Positions 17,456 to 25,491 of a DNA stretch of 64,000 nt are shown here, piece by piece. Every line of letters starts with the position of its first letter. The stretch's first letter is position 1. The notes under the pieces are model-generated. The model did no database searches. It was not told where the DNA came from and worked only from the letters and a program-made list of their open reading frames with translations. Source of the DNA: Nostoc sp. CHAB 5834 (GTDB taxonomy: Bacteria > Cyanobacteriota > Cyanobacteriia > Cyanobacteriales > Nostocaceae). A program made the translations under genes and the position numbers. The stretch lies in NCBI GenBank assembly GCA_020829485.1, contig JAIVFU010000025.1:1-64000 (forward strand), in the 5' to 3' direction.

Positions 17456-17698
17456 TTAAGCTGATTGATTTTGCAACCAGTTAAGTAAATCTTCCATAGC
17501 AGTAAAATCCAACAAAGCTTCGCCAAGGGTTTCTAACCGATTTAAAGAAAGAGATTGGATGCGCTCTTGCAATTCTGGTGATAATTCTCCCACTCGTCTT
17601 TGTAGTAACCTTAAAATCAGCCGTTGTTCACCTTCTTGTTTACCTTCTTGTTTTCCACGCTCATAGCCGATGCGTTCACCTGTAGTTATATACCTCAT
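17456..17698 (-). CDS. Truncated Rpn-type protein (DUF4351 C-terminal duplicate)
   Basis: An 80-residue protein nearly identical to the last third of the adjacent 17734-18765 product: MRYITTGERIGYERG, two KQEG units, then the DUF4351 helical end ILRLLQRRVGELSPEL...DLLNWLQNQ. It is a tandem duplication; the homology continues past both stops into CATAAAAATAGATTTTAAGC. The catalytic nuclease domain is missing. Its ATG corresponds to an internal Met of the full gene, and the coding sequence just before it (GCAGGAGCC) happens to supply a ribosome binding site, so it could be expressed as a small oligomerisation or inhibitor domain. It may equally be a silent fragment. Confidence 0.6.
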   Translation of the reverse strand: MRYITTGERIGYERGKQEGKQEGEQRLILRLLQRRVGELSPELQERIQSLSLNRLETLGEALLDFTAMEDLLNWLQNQSA

Positions 17699-17733
17699 AG
17701 TTGGCTCCTGCTCAATTTACATAAAAATAGATT

Positions 17734-18765
17734 TTAAGCTGATTGATTTTGCAACCAGTTAAGTAAATCTTCCATAGCAGTAAAATCCAACAAAGCTTCG
17801 CCAAGGGTTTCTAATTGATTTAAAGAAAGAGATCGGATGCGCTCTTGTAATTCTGGTGATAATTCTCCCACTCGTCTTTGTAATAACCTTAAAATAAGTT
17901 GTTGTTCACCTTCTTGTTTACCTTCTTGTTTACCTTCTGCTTTACCCTCTGCTTTACCCTCTGCTTTACCCTCTGCTTTACCGCGCTCGTAGCCGATGCG
18001 CTCACCTGTAGTTATGTATTTCATAGTCCGCTCCTGCTCAAATTGTTTAAACTCTTCCCAAAACTGATTTTCTAATGCCTTTGGTAATATCATAACCCAA
18101 TCGATAAATCGATATAGGTTGCGAATATCCTGCTCTCCTAAGCCCAAATCATATAGTCTGCGAATTAAGCTAAATTTCCATATTTTGCGTTGTTCGGGTG
18201 ATGAGCGTGTCTGCTGTGTTTTCAAATGCGCCATGACAACAGTTGCAAATGGATTATCGCTATTTTCTAACTCGTGAAAGCGATTTTCATAATCCAAAAG
18301 TTTAATACTGCCAAATTCAAAAGTTAAGCGAGTATTGGGATAATTGTAACTGTAATTGCTTGGTCGCCATTCGCGGTTTGGATCGCAGAGAATTGCAAGG
18401 CTTATTGCCGGTCGATCAAAGCGGTCAAATATGCGAAAATTGTAGGTAAACATCCGCTTAGGAAAGTTATCTTCTTTTTGTGCCTGAATTTCAACATGGA
18501 TTAATAACCAAAGTTCTTCCCCTTGGGTTTGCCAAACTTTAACTAATTGATCGGCATATCTCTTACCCTGTTCAGCTTCACGAGCTATTTGTTGAAATTC
18601 TTTATCTAGAAATTCGTAGGGACGTTCCCAATCAATTAATGCAGAAGTTTCTGGGAAAAAGAAATGCATTGCTTGGGGAAAATAAGCTTCTATAATTTCT
18701 TTCCAAGGGCTATCAAAATCAGCGCGTAGGCGTAGCCCGTCGTAGACATCGCTAATATTAGTCAT
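17734..18765 (-). CDS. Rpn-family (PD-(D/E)XK) putative recombination-promoting nuclease/transposase
   Basis: A 343-residue protein of the Rpn/YhgA-like group common in cyanobacteria. The N-terminal nuclease-like fold includes SPWKEIIEAYFPQAMHFFFP, LDKEFQQIA and the presumed active-site strand WLLIHVEIQAQ, in which Glu and Gln fit the ExQ motif of this family. A linker of GKAEG/GKQEG pentamer-like units (residues about 260-285) leads to the DUF4351 end. Near the start, residues about 6-14 (DVYDGLRLR) are encoded by a dispersed repeat that has inserted in frame; related proteins as I recall them go directly into the DFDSPWKEI segment. A second copy of its C-terminus follows in tandem. Function in the cell is not established. 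Confidence 0.75.
   Translation of the reverse strand: MTNISDVYDGLRLRADFDSPWKEIIEAYFPQAMHFFFPETSALIDWERPYEFLDKEFQQIAREAEQGKRYADQLVKVWQTQGEELWLLIHVEIQAQKEDNFPKRMFTYNFRIFDRFDRPAISLAILCDPNREWRPSNYSYNYPNTRLTFEFGSIKLLDYENRFHELENSDNPFATVVMAHLKTQQTRSSPEQRKIWKFSLIRRLYDLGLGEQDIRNLYRFIDWVMILPKALENQFWEEFKQFEQERTMKYITTGERIGYERGKAEGKAEGKAEGKAEGKQEGKQEGEQQLILRLLQRRVGELSPELQERIRSLSLNQLETLGEALLDFTAMEDLLNWLQNQSA
18726..18752. repeat. Dispersed repeat inside the Rpn gene start
   Basis: The sequence around GGCGTAGCCCGTCGTAGACATC belongs to the same repeat group as 15269-15305 (GTCGTAGACATCGC). Here it contributes eight or nine codons near the N-terminus. Confidence 0.6.
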
Positions 18766-18948
18766 GAATTGATTGCAGATGATAAATTTAAAAAATTCTT
18801 ACAGCAGATTGCAACAGGCGTGAGGTACAGATAATCGTAGGGGCACAACATGTTGTGCCCCTACCCGTGTACTTTATTTACCTGAAATACGCTGTAACAT
18901 TGAGTTTCGCTTTGCTCAACTATAGCATTCATCAATCATGCGTTAAAA
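18766..18948. other. Spacer with GTTGTGCCCC palindrome
   Basis: No gene is seen. A dispersed palindrome GTAGGGGCACAACATGTTGTGCCCCTAC occupies 18837-18864. Confidence 0.6.
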
Positions 18949-19084
18949 ACTGTGCCGACATTAGCAAAAAAATAAGCGCCAAAGGTTTTTTTGAATGCGC
19001 CCCAAATTCCTAATTAGATAGCGATCGCTATTTTAGTTGAAATATTTATTGCTTTGAGGGCGAATTTTGTACCGACCCTTTTTG
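18949..19084 (+). repeat. Degenerate duplicate of the ndhD 3' end and terminator
   Basis: This stretch aligns along its length with 17040-17180: shared blocks are GTGCCGACATTAGCA, CTAAAGG/CCAAAGG then TTT.TTTGA.TGCGCCCC, TAATTA, GCGATCGCTA.TTTAGTT, AAATATT, CTTTGAGGGCG and TTTTGTACC..CCCTTTTT. The reading frame has decayed by small deletions and substitutions. It shows that a second ndhD end, or the junction of an inserted segment, once lay here. Confidence 0.85.
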
Positions 19085-19352
19085 GTAAGCTTTTAGAACA
19101 GTACATACCAAAAGAAAAATATTCCGCACTTTTTTGCTATTGTCAGTTAGAGATTCTGGTAATCAGTATCGAAAAACCATGAATTTAATGTAAAATTTTG
19201 CAATCACTAGTCTGTGAATATTGAAAAAGATTCACATGCGATGTTTAGGACAGGCTACGTTTACACTAAAAATGGTTCTTTATTCTGGCGCTGCGATCGC
19301 ACATCAATAGATTACGTACAATCTATCTAGAATCAGATTTGCAAAACCGCTC
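19085..19352. other. Spacer upstream of Uma2 gene
   Basis: No gene or clear repeat is seen apart from a GCGATCGC octamer near 19293. The stretch is AT-rich. Confidence 0.5.
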
Positions 19353-20075
19353 ATGTTAAACTACAATCCACTGCATTGTTTGCCATCTTCCGAAGAATTA
19401 CCCGACTCAGATGATACTGCTGTGGATAATGAACTCCAAAATTTAATTCCCGGCTTGCTGAAAACGACACTGGCTCTGGCTTGGTGCGATCGTTGGGATT
19501 GGTTCTTTGGTGTTGATATGGGTATTTATTATCACCCAGACAAACCAGCCATTGTCCCTGATGGGTTTCTCAGCTTAGGAGTTAAACGCTTCATTGATGA
19601 GGATTTACGCCTAAGTTATGTGCTGTGGGAAGAAAAGAAGCAACCGATTTTAGCACTAGAAGTTGTTTCTCAAATATATCGGGAAGAATATAGCACTAAG
19701 AAAGAATTCTATGCCAAAGAATTAGGAATTTTGTATTACGTTGTATATACTCCTCTTCGGCGTAAAAAGACACCTTTGGAAGTGTATCACTTAGTTGATG
19801 GGGAATATATCTTAATGTCAGGAAATCCCGTTTGGCTGCCAGAGATTGGTTTAGGAATTGGGCGAGAACGGGGAATTTATCAAGGTATAGTGCGGGAGTG
19901 GCTATACTGGTATGACGAAGAAGGGCAAAAATTGCTGACACCAGAAGAACGCATTAGGGAAGCGGAAGAACGCACAGCTTTTGAAGAACAGCGACGGGTG
20001 GAAGCAGAACAACAGGTGAAAATGTTAATTGAAAGATTGAATGCGCTTGGTGTTGATCCAGAAAGTTTGTTTTAG
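19353..20075 (+). CDS. Uma2-family (DUF820) putative endonuclease, copy 1
   Basis: A 240-residue protein of the Uma2/DUF820 family, a PD-(D/E)XK-fold group greatly expanded in cyanobacteria. Core features: IVPDGFLSLG with the active-site Asp, LALEVVSQ with the Glu of the ExxS-type motif, and YYVVYTP. The C-terminal 50 residues form a Glu/Arg-rich coiled coil (EERIREAEERTAFEEQRR). Start is the ATG at 19353. Two further Uma2 genes lie at 38955 and 56642. Nuclease activity is inferred from the fold; no biological role is established. Confidence 0.82.
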   Translation: MLNYNPLHCLPSSEELPDSDDTAVDNELQNLIPGLLKTTLALAWCDRWDWFFGVDMGIYYHPDKPAIVPDGFLSLGVKRFIDEDLRLSYVLWEEKKQPILALEVVSQIYREEYSTKKEFYAKELGILYYVVYTPLRRKKTPLEVYHLVDGEYILMSGNPVWLPEIGLGIGRERGIYQGIVREWLYWYDEEGQKLLTPEERIREAEERTAFEEQRRVEAEQQVKMLIERLNALGVDPESLF

Positions 20076-20225
20076 ATTCACCAGATTTTGTAATTTTCAC
20101 TGCCTTAATGTTAATTAGCTTCCTGGTTAGGGAATTATATCTATAAAGCAACTCATAGCTTGATGGTGCAAATCGTCATGGCTTGTTGCTCAATAAATAT
20201 ATTTACCAAAACCTTCATCAAAAAT

Positions 20226-20462
20226 ATGGAAGTTAAATTAGGATTTGGAGCAGTCCCAAAACCTTAATATGTTTTTGTCAGCAAAGAATCCGATCACTGT
20301 TGGTATATGCTTGCTGAAGATGAAAGACGCATACCAATTTATGAAAAAGCGTTGACTGGGGTAATTACAGGGATAGAAGTTAATAAAAAGGTTGAAAATA
20401 CATTCGGAGAAGTTATCAGAACAGATTTAAAGTTCCAAAATTTTACAAAGTGCTTTACCTGA
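20226..20462 (+). pseudogene. Fragment of an unknown gene with an in-frame stop
   Basis: A frame starting MEVKLGFGAVPKP at 20226 meets TAA at 20265-20267, then continues YVFVSKESDHCWYMLAEDE and IPIYEKALTGVITGIEV to a TGA at 20460. The text on both sides of the stop reads like one folded domain, so this looks like the N-terminal part of a real gene that has acquired a nonsense codon and lost its end. I do not recognise the family with certainty. It lies between a Uma2 gene and an orphan HicB. Confidence 0.5.
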
Positions 20463-20470
20463 AACCGCTT

Positions 20471-20671
20471 TCATAGCGATATTTCAACCAACTGTTTCTC
20501 CGGGTCAAGTTCTTCTCGTTCGCTAGCAACTTCCAACCAACCTTGAACTGCATCTTGCAGCATCTCTAACAAATGTTCATAGCTGTCTCCCCAAGTGTGG
20601 CATCCTGGTAGGGCAGGTACAGAAGCACACCACACACCGCCTTCTTGCCAGATAACTGCTTTAATTTTCAT
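20471..20671 (-). CDS. hicB: HicB-type antitoxin, orphan
   Basis: A 66-residue protein with the HicB fold pattern: MKIKAVIWQEGGVWCASVPALPGC, then WGDSYEHLLEMLQDAVQGWL, and a short acidic tail. HicB proteins neutralise the HicA mRNA interferase. No HicA frame is visible within 150 bases on either side, so it is an orphan or a shortened HicB. The Met at 20671 gives the usual family start; ATG at 20677 is two residues earlier. The C-terminal DNA-binding helix-turn-helix of some HicB proteins is absent. Confidence 0.75.
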   Translation of the reverse strand: MKIKAVIWQEGGVWCASVPALPGCHTWGDSYEHLLEMLQDAVQGWLEVASEREELDPEKQLVEISL

Positions 20672-20804
20672 TACCAATCATCTCCACAAGATTGCGACTA
20701 ATATTTTAGCTCGACTCTAACCCAATAGGTTCTTGAGGTATTGTTCATAGCGTTTTCGTTCGTGAGACAGTGCCTTTTTTAATGAGATGATACGCCCACA
20801 GCAA

Positions 20805-21074
20805 TTAGAACTGAGATAGTAGGTTGTCGTAATCTGCATGAGTGCCAATCCAGTACCACACAATACCACTTTCGTTTCGCACACCAACAGCACGATAATT
20901 TTTGCTAACACGGGCAGAGTATATAGGCTCTCTAGGATGCACTTGCTTGAAACGAAGTCCGGGATGCCAGGGATCTTGCTTAAACTGCTTATAGGCTTCG
21001 CGTGCCTGTTGCTGAACCTGATGAGGAAGATTAGCAAATAAGTAGCGAAACTAAGCCGTTGTTCTGGATTTCAC
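20805..21074 (-). pseudogene. RelE/ParE-fold toxin disrupted near its N-terminus
   Basis: The frame begins GTG at 21074, overlapping the antitoxin stop as GTGA, and reads VKSRTTA, TAG (21051-21053), then FRYLFANLPHQVQQQAREAY, HPGLRFKQVHP, YSARVSKNYRAVGV and WYWIGTHADYDNLL to a proper stop at 20805. Everything after the stop is a well-kept RelE-like toxin of 82 residues. CAG to TAG or CGG/AAG to TAG is a single change. No in-frame start codon follows for 37 codons, so active toxin is unlikely unless the stop is read through. Confidence 0.8.
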
Positions 21075-21289
21075 AAGGTTTCTGGATCTAGCTCTTGGGT
21101 TTTGCCTGCTTGGTCTTCAGCCAAGGCTGCCCCTGCAAGTTCAGCTAGTACATCATGAGACTTTGCAAATACTTTGTCCCAATGGGCTTCGTCTTCCAGT
21201 TCTTCCAGAATGAGCGCAGCAATTGCATCTTGCTCTGTTTCAGGAAGCTGTTTTACTCGTGCGATCGCTTGTTCAAATAGCTTGGTCAT
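21071..21289 (-). CDS. Antitoxin partner of the disrupted RelE-fold toxin
   Basis: A 72-residue acidic protein, MTKLFEQAIARVKQLPE then EQDAIAALILEELEDEAHWD and an acidic C-terminus. This pattern (repeat of amphipathic helices with LPE and a WD near residue 38) is typical of small antitoxins paired with RelE-like toxins in cyanobacteria. It overlaps the toxin frame by four bases (GTGA), as in a translationally coupled operon. The antitoxin is intact although its toxin carries a nonsense codon. Confidence 0.7.
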   Translation of the reverse strand: MTKLFEQAIARVKQLPETEQDAIAALILEELEDEAHWDKVFAKSHDVLAELAGAALAEDQAGKTQELDPETL

Positions 21290-21807
21290 AGCTGTTATGC
21301 TGCTGTCAAAAAGACCTACTGACTATCTATTCTACGCTTTTAGGGGAAATTGAAGCCTGCGTACTCCACAGTGATGTGCGATCGCAGCCGGAATGAATCG
21401 CGCGGTAGCCGCTTATCTAGAGATATATCAGTGGCAAATCGAGGAAATAAACTTATCAAATATTGCTTGCTTCTGGTAGCCAGTCTTCATCCAATACAAT
21501 TGATTGTGTAATCAAGCTTGTGTGGATTTATAGCCACGAGCAATTTGAAAAACGCCCTACTGAGGTGGATTTAAAGAGCGTTATTAAATAAATCTTAGAT
21601 TATTAATATTTTATCAGCCTGTGGATAGAATGCAGATTGAAATATTATCTATCTAAAAGTATAAAGACAGAAATTGTAAGGAAAATTTTTGTTTCTCTAC
21701 CCTGAGTTGTGAGCGCGATCGCTCAAAAGAAAGATGAAATATCCCCAACCCCTATGTCAAGGTTATATCAAGTAATAATGATGAACACTTTGCCGAGGAG
21801 AACACGG
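21290..21807. other. Spacer upstream of the hemerythrin gene
   Basis: No complete gene is seen. An ACGCCC...GAGCGT hairpin near 21553-21582 followed by TATTAAATAAAT could be a terminator. An upstream in-frame GTG at 21709 extends the next gene by 33 residues but is not favoured. Confidence 0.4.
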
Positions 21808-22860
21808 ATGGTAACTACTTTAGATGATACGAAACGCAATGCTATTGCTGTGAAATTGGCAAGTATCAAAGCACTTCAACAGTTGGTTATCGAAAATGAG
21901 AGATTGCTTTTAACGCAAGGACTTGATGCCGAAATTGGCGATCGCATCCGCAATTTCCTCAAGGATGACGAAAAAAATCTTGGCATTCTAGAAACTGTAA
22001 TTGGTCAGTATGGTATTCAGGCTGAACCCAAAAAAACTGTTACAGAATTTATTGAAAAAGCTCGTGAATTGTTCAAAGGTTCTGAATTGAGCCTCTATGA
22101 AAAAGTATCTCAGCATGAATTGCTGAAACATCAACTAGTAATGAGTGGCTTGATAGTTCACAAGGCTGCTCAAAAAGTTGGTGCGGATGTGTTGTTAGCG
22201 ATCGGGCCTTTGAATACCATTAACTTTGAAAACCGCGCTCACCAAGAACAACTCAAAGGTATCCTAGAAATTTTGGGTGTTCGTGAATTCACCGGACAAG
22301 ATGCAGATCAAGGAATTTGGGCGCGTGTTCAAGACGCTATGGCTGCGGTAAGTGGTGTAGTAGGTAGTGCTGTTACCCAAACCAGTGACAAAAGCGATCT
22401 GAATATCCAGGATGTTATCCGCCTCGATCACAACAAGGTAAATACCCTATTTACCGAACTTCTGCAAAGCGACAATCCACAGAAGATTCAAGAGTACTTC
22501 GGTCAAATTTACAAGGATCTAACTGCTCACGCCGAAGCTGAAGAGGAAGTAGTGTATCCAAAAGTACGTCCTTTCTACGGTCAAGATAACACCCAAGAAC
22601 TGTTTGACGAGCAAGCTGAAATGAAGCGGGTGTTAGAGCAAATTAAGGCTATCAGCCCTTCTTCATCTGAATTCAAAGATCAAGTTAGAAAACTTATGGA
22701 AGCTGTTGGCGATCATATTCGTCAAGAAGAAAGCACAATGTTTGCTGCTATTCGTAACAACTTGAGCAGCGATCAAAGTGAGCAACTGGCTACTGAATTC
22801 AAAGCCGCTAAGACCAGAATTCAACAAAAGCTCGGTGTTGTTAGCGAATCTAATGTGTAG
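21808..22860 (+). CDS. Hemerythrin-domain protein with N-terminal ferritin-like helices
   Basis: A 350-residue all-helical protein. The N-terminal half (about 1-170) looks like a ferritin-like or DUF892-type helical bundle with EKVSQHELLKHQLVMSGLIVHK. The C-terminal half is a hemerythrin HHE domain: IRLDHNKVNTLF, LTAHAEAEEEVVYP, and VGDHIRQEESTMF give the His and Glu ligands for a non-heme di-iron site. Such proteins bind oxygen or nitric oxide or store iron. The start at 21808 is chosen because GAGGAG lies seven bases upstream (21795-21800); the longer reading from GTG 21709 has a poor, HIP1-containing N-terminus. A terminator follows. Confidence 0.82.
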   Translation: MVTTLDDTKRNAIAVKLASIKALQQLVIENERLLLTQGLDAEIGDRIRNFLKDDEKNLGILETVIGQYGIQAEPKKTVTEFIEKARELFKGSELSLYEKVSQHELLKHQLVMSGLIVHKAAQKVGADVLLAIGPLNTINFENRAHQEQLKGILEILGVREFTGQDADQGIWARVQDAMAAVSGVVGSAVTQTSDKSDLNIQDVIRLDHNKVNTLFTELLQSDNPQKIQEYFGQIYKDLTAHAEAEEEVVYPKVRPFYGQDNTQELFDEQAEMKRVLEQIKAISPSSSEFKDQVRKLMEAVGDHIRQEESTMFAAIRNNLSSDQSEQLATEFKAAKTRIQQKLGVVSESNV

Positions 22861-22909
22861 GATGCTTTCGAGCTTTCTATATCCCCTAAAAAAGGTTAGT
22901 TAAACAAAG

Positions 22910-22940
22910 ACTCCCAGCGCTGATGTGCTGAGAGTTTTTG
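22910..22940 (+). terminator. Terminator shared by convergent genes
   Basis: ACTCCCAGC pairs with GCTGAGAGT (22910-22934), followed by TTTTGTTT. It lies directly before the stop of the convergent amidohydrolase gene. Confidence 0.75.
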
Positions 22941-22941
22941 T

Positions 22942-24126
22942 TTAAAAATTTTGCTGACAGTATTTATAAGCAGTGTATGCCATAGTTACAACACCGGTAA
23001 TAATGGCAGATTCATCGACTTCAAATTGAGGATGATGTAAGGGGTGGTTAATGATTCTTTCTTTATAGCCGACACCCAAGCGAAACATGGAACCAGGAAC
23101 GTGTTCCAAATACATAGAAAAATCTTCAGCACCAAGGGAAGGTTCGGGTAAGACTTGAACGCGATCGCTACTCCAAGCTTCTTCTGCGGCTGATTGTAAC
23201 AATTGCGTTAGGGTATAATCATTTTGGACACTGGGTACACCCTGGCGATAATTGACTTGATATTTTGCCCCGTAGGTATGGCAAACATTAGCTACAATAT
23301 TTTCAATCCAGTTTGGGAGATGGGCCCGGGTTTCGGGATGGAGCGATCGCACCGTTCCCAATAACTGCACTTTATCAGCAATTATATTCGGCGCTCTACC
23401 ACCATTAATCTTCCCTATGCTCAATACAACAGGACGCAAGGGATTTTGTGTCCGGCTGATGGCTTGTTGCATTGCAGTAATCACTTGGCAAGCAATCCAA
23501 ATTGCATCAATCGCCTCATGGGGACGCGCCCCGTGCCCAGATTCTCCCATAATCAGAATTTCTAAATCATCAGCTGCGGCTGTCAATGCCCCATAACGCA
23601 CACCGATAGATCCTGCGGGGATAGAAGGGAAAACATGAACCCCCAATACAGCCGAGACATTTTCCATCGCCCCATCTTTCACCATCCAGCTTGCCCCTTG
23701 AGCAATTTCCTCAGCTGGCTGAAATAAAAACCGCACTTTCCCACCCAACTCTTCAGCGATTTGGGACAGTACCATTGCCGTTCCTAACCCCACGGTGGTA
23801 TGGACATCGTGACCGCAGGCGTGCATAATACCATCTGCACGAGAAGCATATTCTAAATTAGTGCCCTCTTGAATTGGCAAGGCATCCATATCGGTGCGAA
23901 TTGCCAATAAATGATCATTTTCCCTAGTGCCTTGCAGTTCTCCAATAACACCCGTTTTGCCAACTCCCTCTTGTACGTGCAGACCACTGGAAGACAAAAC
24001 GCCAGCCACAAAAGCTGCTGTTTGGTACTCTTGTCCGCTGAGTTCCGGGTGAGAATGAATGTGGCGGCGAATTTCAATTAAGCGGGGCGCTAGTTTTGCT
24101 GCTAAGTCTTTAATATGGGTAAGCAT
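22942..24126 (-). CDS. M20-family amidohydrolase (metal-dependent peptidase/amidase)
   Basis: A 394-residue zinc or manganese hydrolase of the M20D group, which includes hippurate, N-acyl-amino-acid and auxin-conjugate hydrolases. Metal and catalytic residues are visible in HACGHDVHTT, FLFQPAEEIAQGA and GAEDFSMYLEHVPG, with IRRHIHSHPELSGQEYQT near the N-terminus. Length is normal. The start at 24126 (MLTHIKDL) is chosen because the longer frame to 24285 is made of translated short repeats. It works in the cytosol; the natural substrate is unknown. Confidence 0.88.
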   Translation of the reverse strand: MLTHIKDLAAKLAPRLIEIRRHIHSHPELSGQEYQTAAFVAGVLSSSGLHVQEGVGKTGVIGELQGTRENDHLLAIRTDMDALPIQEGTNLEYASRADGIMHACGHDVHTTVGLGTAMVLSQIAEELGGKVRFLFQPAEEIAQGASWMVKDGAMENVSAVLGVHVFPSIPAGSIGVRYGALTAAADDLEILIMGESGHGARPHEAIDAIWIACQVITAMQQAISRTQNPLRPVVLSIGKINGGRAPNIIADKVQLLGTVRSLHPETRAHLPNWIENIVANVCHTYGAKYQVNYRQGVPSVQNDYTLTQLLQSAAEEAWSSDRVQVLPEPSLGAEDFSMYLEHVPGSMFRLGVGYKERIINHPLHHPQFEVDESAIITGVVTMAYTAYKYCQQNF

Positions 24127-24215
24127 GGATTCAATTAATCTATAGGCTTTTTTCCCATGATAAAGAACTGTTAACAAACAAAATGCTTTTGCTATACAAG
24201 GAGAAGTCAAGGAAA

Positions 24216-24318
24216 GGGGCAGGGGGCAGGGGGCAGGGGAGGATGAGGGAGATGAGGGAGAAATAATTAATGCCCCATTCCCCATTCCCTATTCCCTACT
24301 CCCTATTCCCTATTCCCC
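24216..24318. repeat. Short tandem repeats (GGGGCAG and ATTCCCT types)
   Basis: GGGCAGG-type units (24218-24240), GATGAGG units, and then ATTCCCT/ACTCCCT heptamers (24274-24315) fill the gap between the amidohydrolase and pentapeptide genes. Confidence 0.85.
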
Positions 24319-24321
24319 AAT

Positions 24322-24885
24322 TTATTTTGAGTAGCAGGTTGTACCTGGAGTATTTTCGAGTTTAAACTCATTACATTCTCTAGGATTTTGACGCTCTAAC
24401 GACCAGCCATAAGGCTTGTCGGAGGTGACGACACCATTAGCTAGAGTTGTTAGTCGGAAGTTAGCCCCCCGAAAATTGGTAAACTGCAATTTGGCGTCTT
24501 TTAAGTTTGCTGCTTCCAAATTGGCGCTGATGAAACCGGCATTAGAGAGATCGGCATTTTCCAAAGATGCTGATTTCAAATTTGCTCCTGTTAAGGAAGC
24601 ACCACTGAGATTGACCGAATTCAGAATCGCACCTTCTAAATTTGCACCAGTGAGATCGGCATTCGTGAGATTAGCTTGAGATAATGTAGTACCACTCAAG
24701 TCAGCCCCTCGCAAATTTGCTCCAGTCAGATTAAATTTAGTTAGGTCAGCACCACTCAAATTACACCTGGGACAGGTACTTGTTGCCTTCAACTGATCCA
24801 AATCTAGCTGATTTGATGCCACGGCTTGCTCTGCAAACCCGAAACAAGCTAACAGTGCGACGGTAGCGACAATCTTGAGTTTCAT
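24322..24885 (-). CDS. Secreted pentapeptide-repeat protein
   Basis: A 187-residue protein. The first 23 residues (MKLKIVATVALLACFGFAEQAVA) are a cleavable signal peptide ending in AVA. The body holds about 20 tandem A(D/N)LXX pentapeptides (for example CNLSGADLTKFNLTGANLRG) that fold as a right-handed beta helix. The short C-terminal end has two Cys (CNEF and TTC), and with CPRC before the repeats could form disulfides in the periplasm. Start at 24885 is chosen from the signal peptide; the longer frame to 24969 is not plausible. The function of this class is generally unknown. Confidence 0.85.
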   Translation of the reverse strand: MKLKIVATVALLACFGFAEQAVASNQLDLDQLKATSTCPRCNLSGADLTKFNLTGANLRGADLSGTTLSQANLTNADLTGANLEGAILNSVNLSGASLTGANLKSASLENADLSNAGFISANLEAANLKDAKLQFTNFRGANFRLTTLANGVVTSDKPYGWSLERQNPRECNEFKLENTPGTTCYSK

Positions 24886-25062
24886 ATTTTTTATAGATAT
24901 CCGCAAAAATGACAAGTTACGCATATTGCATACTGTCATACTTACATATACCGCCTGCCTAAGGAACAACAGGGATGAAGCATTGATTAAGAAGCTGTAA
25001 AAATACTATAAATTCTAATGGTAAGACTACTCAAACTGAAATTTAGGCTATAGAATCAAGTC

Positions 25063-25150
25063 GTAAGGAACTATACCGAATCTCTTATAGACTACTATAT
25101 ATGTGATCCCCCTAGCTCGATGAAAACACGACTAGGGGGATCTTGTTTTT
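25063..25150 (+). ncRNA. Candidate small RNA with strong terminator
   Basis: A perfect 11-base stem, GATCCCCCTAG (25105-25115) with CTAGGGGGATC (25132-25142), is followed by TTGTTTTT. No plus-strand protein gene lies upstream, since the neighbouring genes run on the minus strand. A TATAGAAT box at 25049-25056 would start an RNA near 25063. The terminator is firm; the promoter and the length are guesses. Confidence 0.45.
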
Positions 25151-25227
25151 GGACATTGGATTAACAGGAAAGGCAGAGGGCACAAGAGAAGGTATTTATA
25201 AGCAATACGCCTGCTGTTACTGTAAGT

Positions 25228-25491
25228 TCACTCATTTATTAAGGGGTGTGGGGAAATGATGTCTTGCACTGCTTGGAGTGTAGCTGATAGAGAGACTCTG
25301 CCATTCTCATAAGTGAAATGATCGAGTTGCTCAAGCTCATCCCCAGGTTTGTCAGCCAGTTTGAAGAGTGGTGTTTGAGCCTTATTGATGCGTTGCTGTT
25401 GACCACAGATGGCAACTAATGCAAGGCTATAGCAGTAGACTATCAGGTAACGCTCATGCCAGCGCACCCATTTCTTGAAACCACTGCACAA
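25228..25491 (-). CDS. Doubtful small hypothetical protein
   Basis: An 87-residue frame. The central part (about 15-30) is hydrophobic and the end (KLADKPGDELEQLDHFTYEN to the stop) looks protein-like. It starts at TTG or at an internal ATG without a clear ribosome binding site. It may be the tail of a decayed gene, since the DNA upstream to 25620 also reads as fragments. No family is recognised. Confidence 0.3.
   Translation of the reverse strand: MCSGFKKWVRWHERYLIVYCYSLALVAICGQQQRINKAQTPLFKLADKPGDELEQLDHFTYENGRVSLSATLQAVQDIISPHPLINE

Noticed and set aside
17734..18765. An active insertion sequence
   Set aside because: The Rpn-type gene has no terminal inverted repeats or target duplication, despite the transposase label often given to this family.
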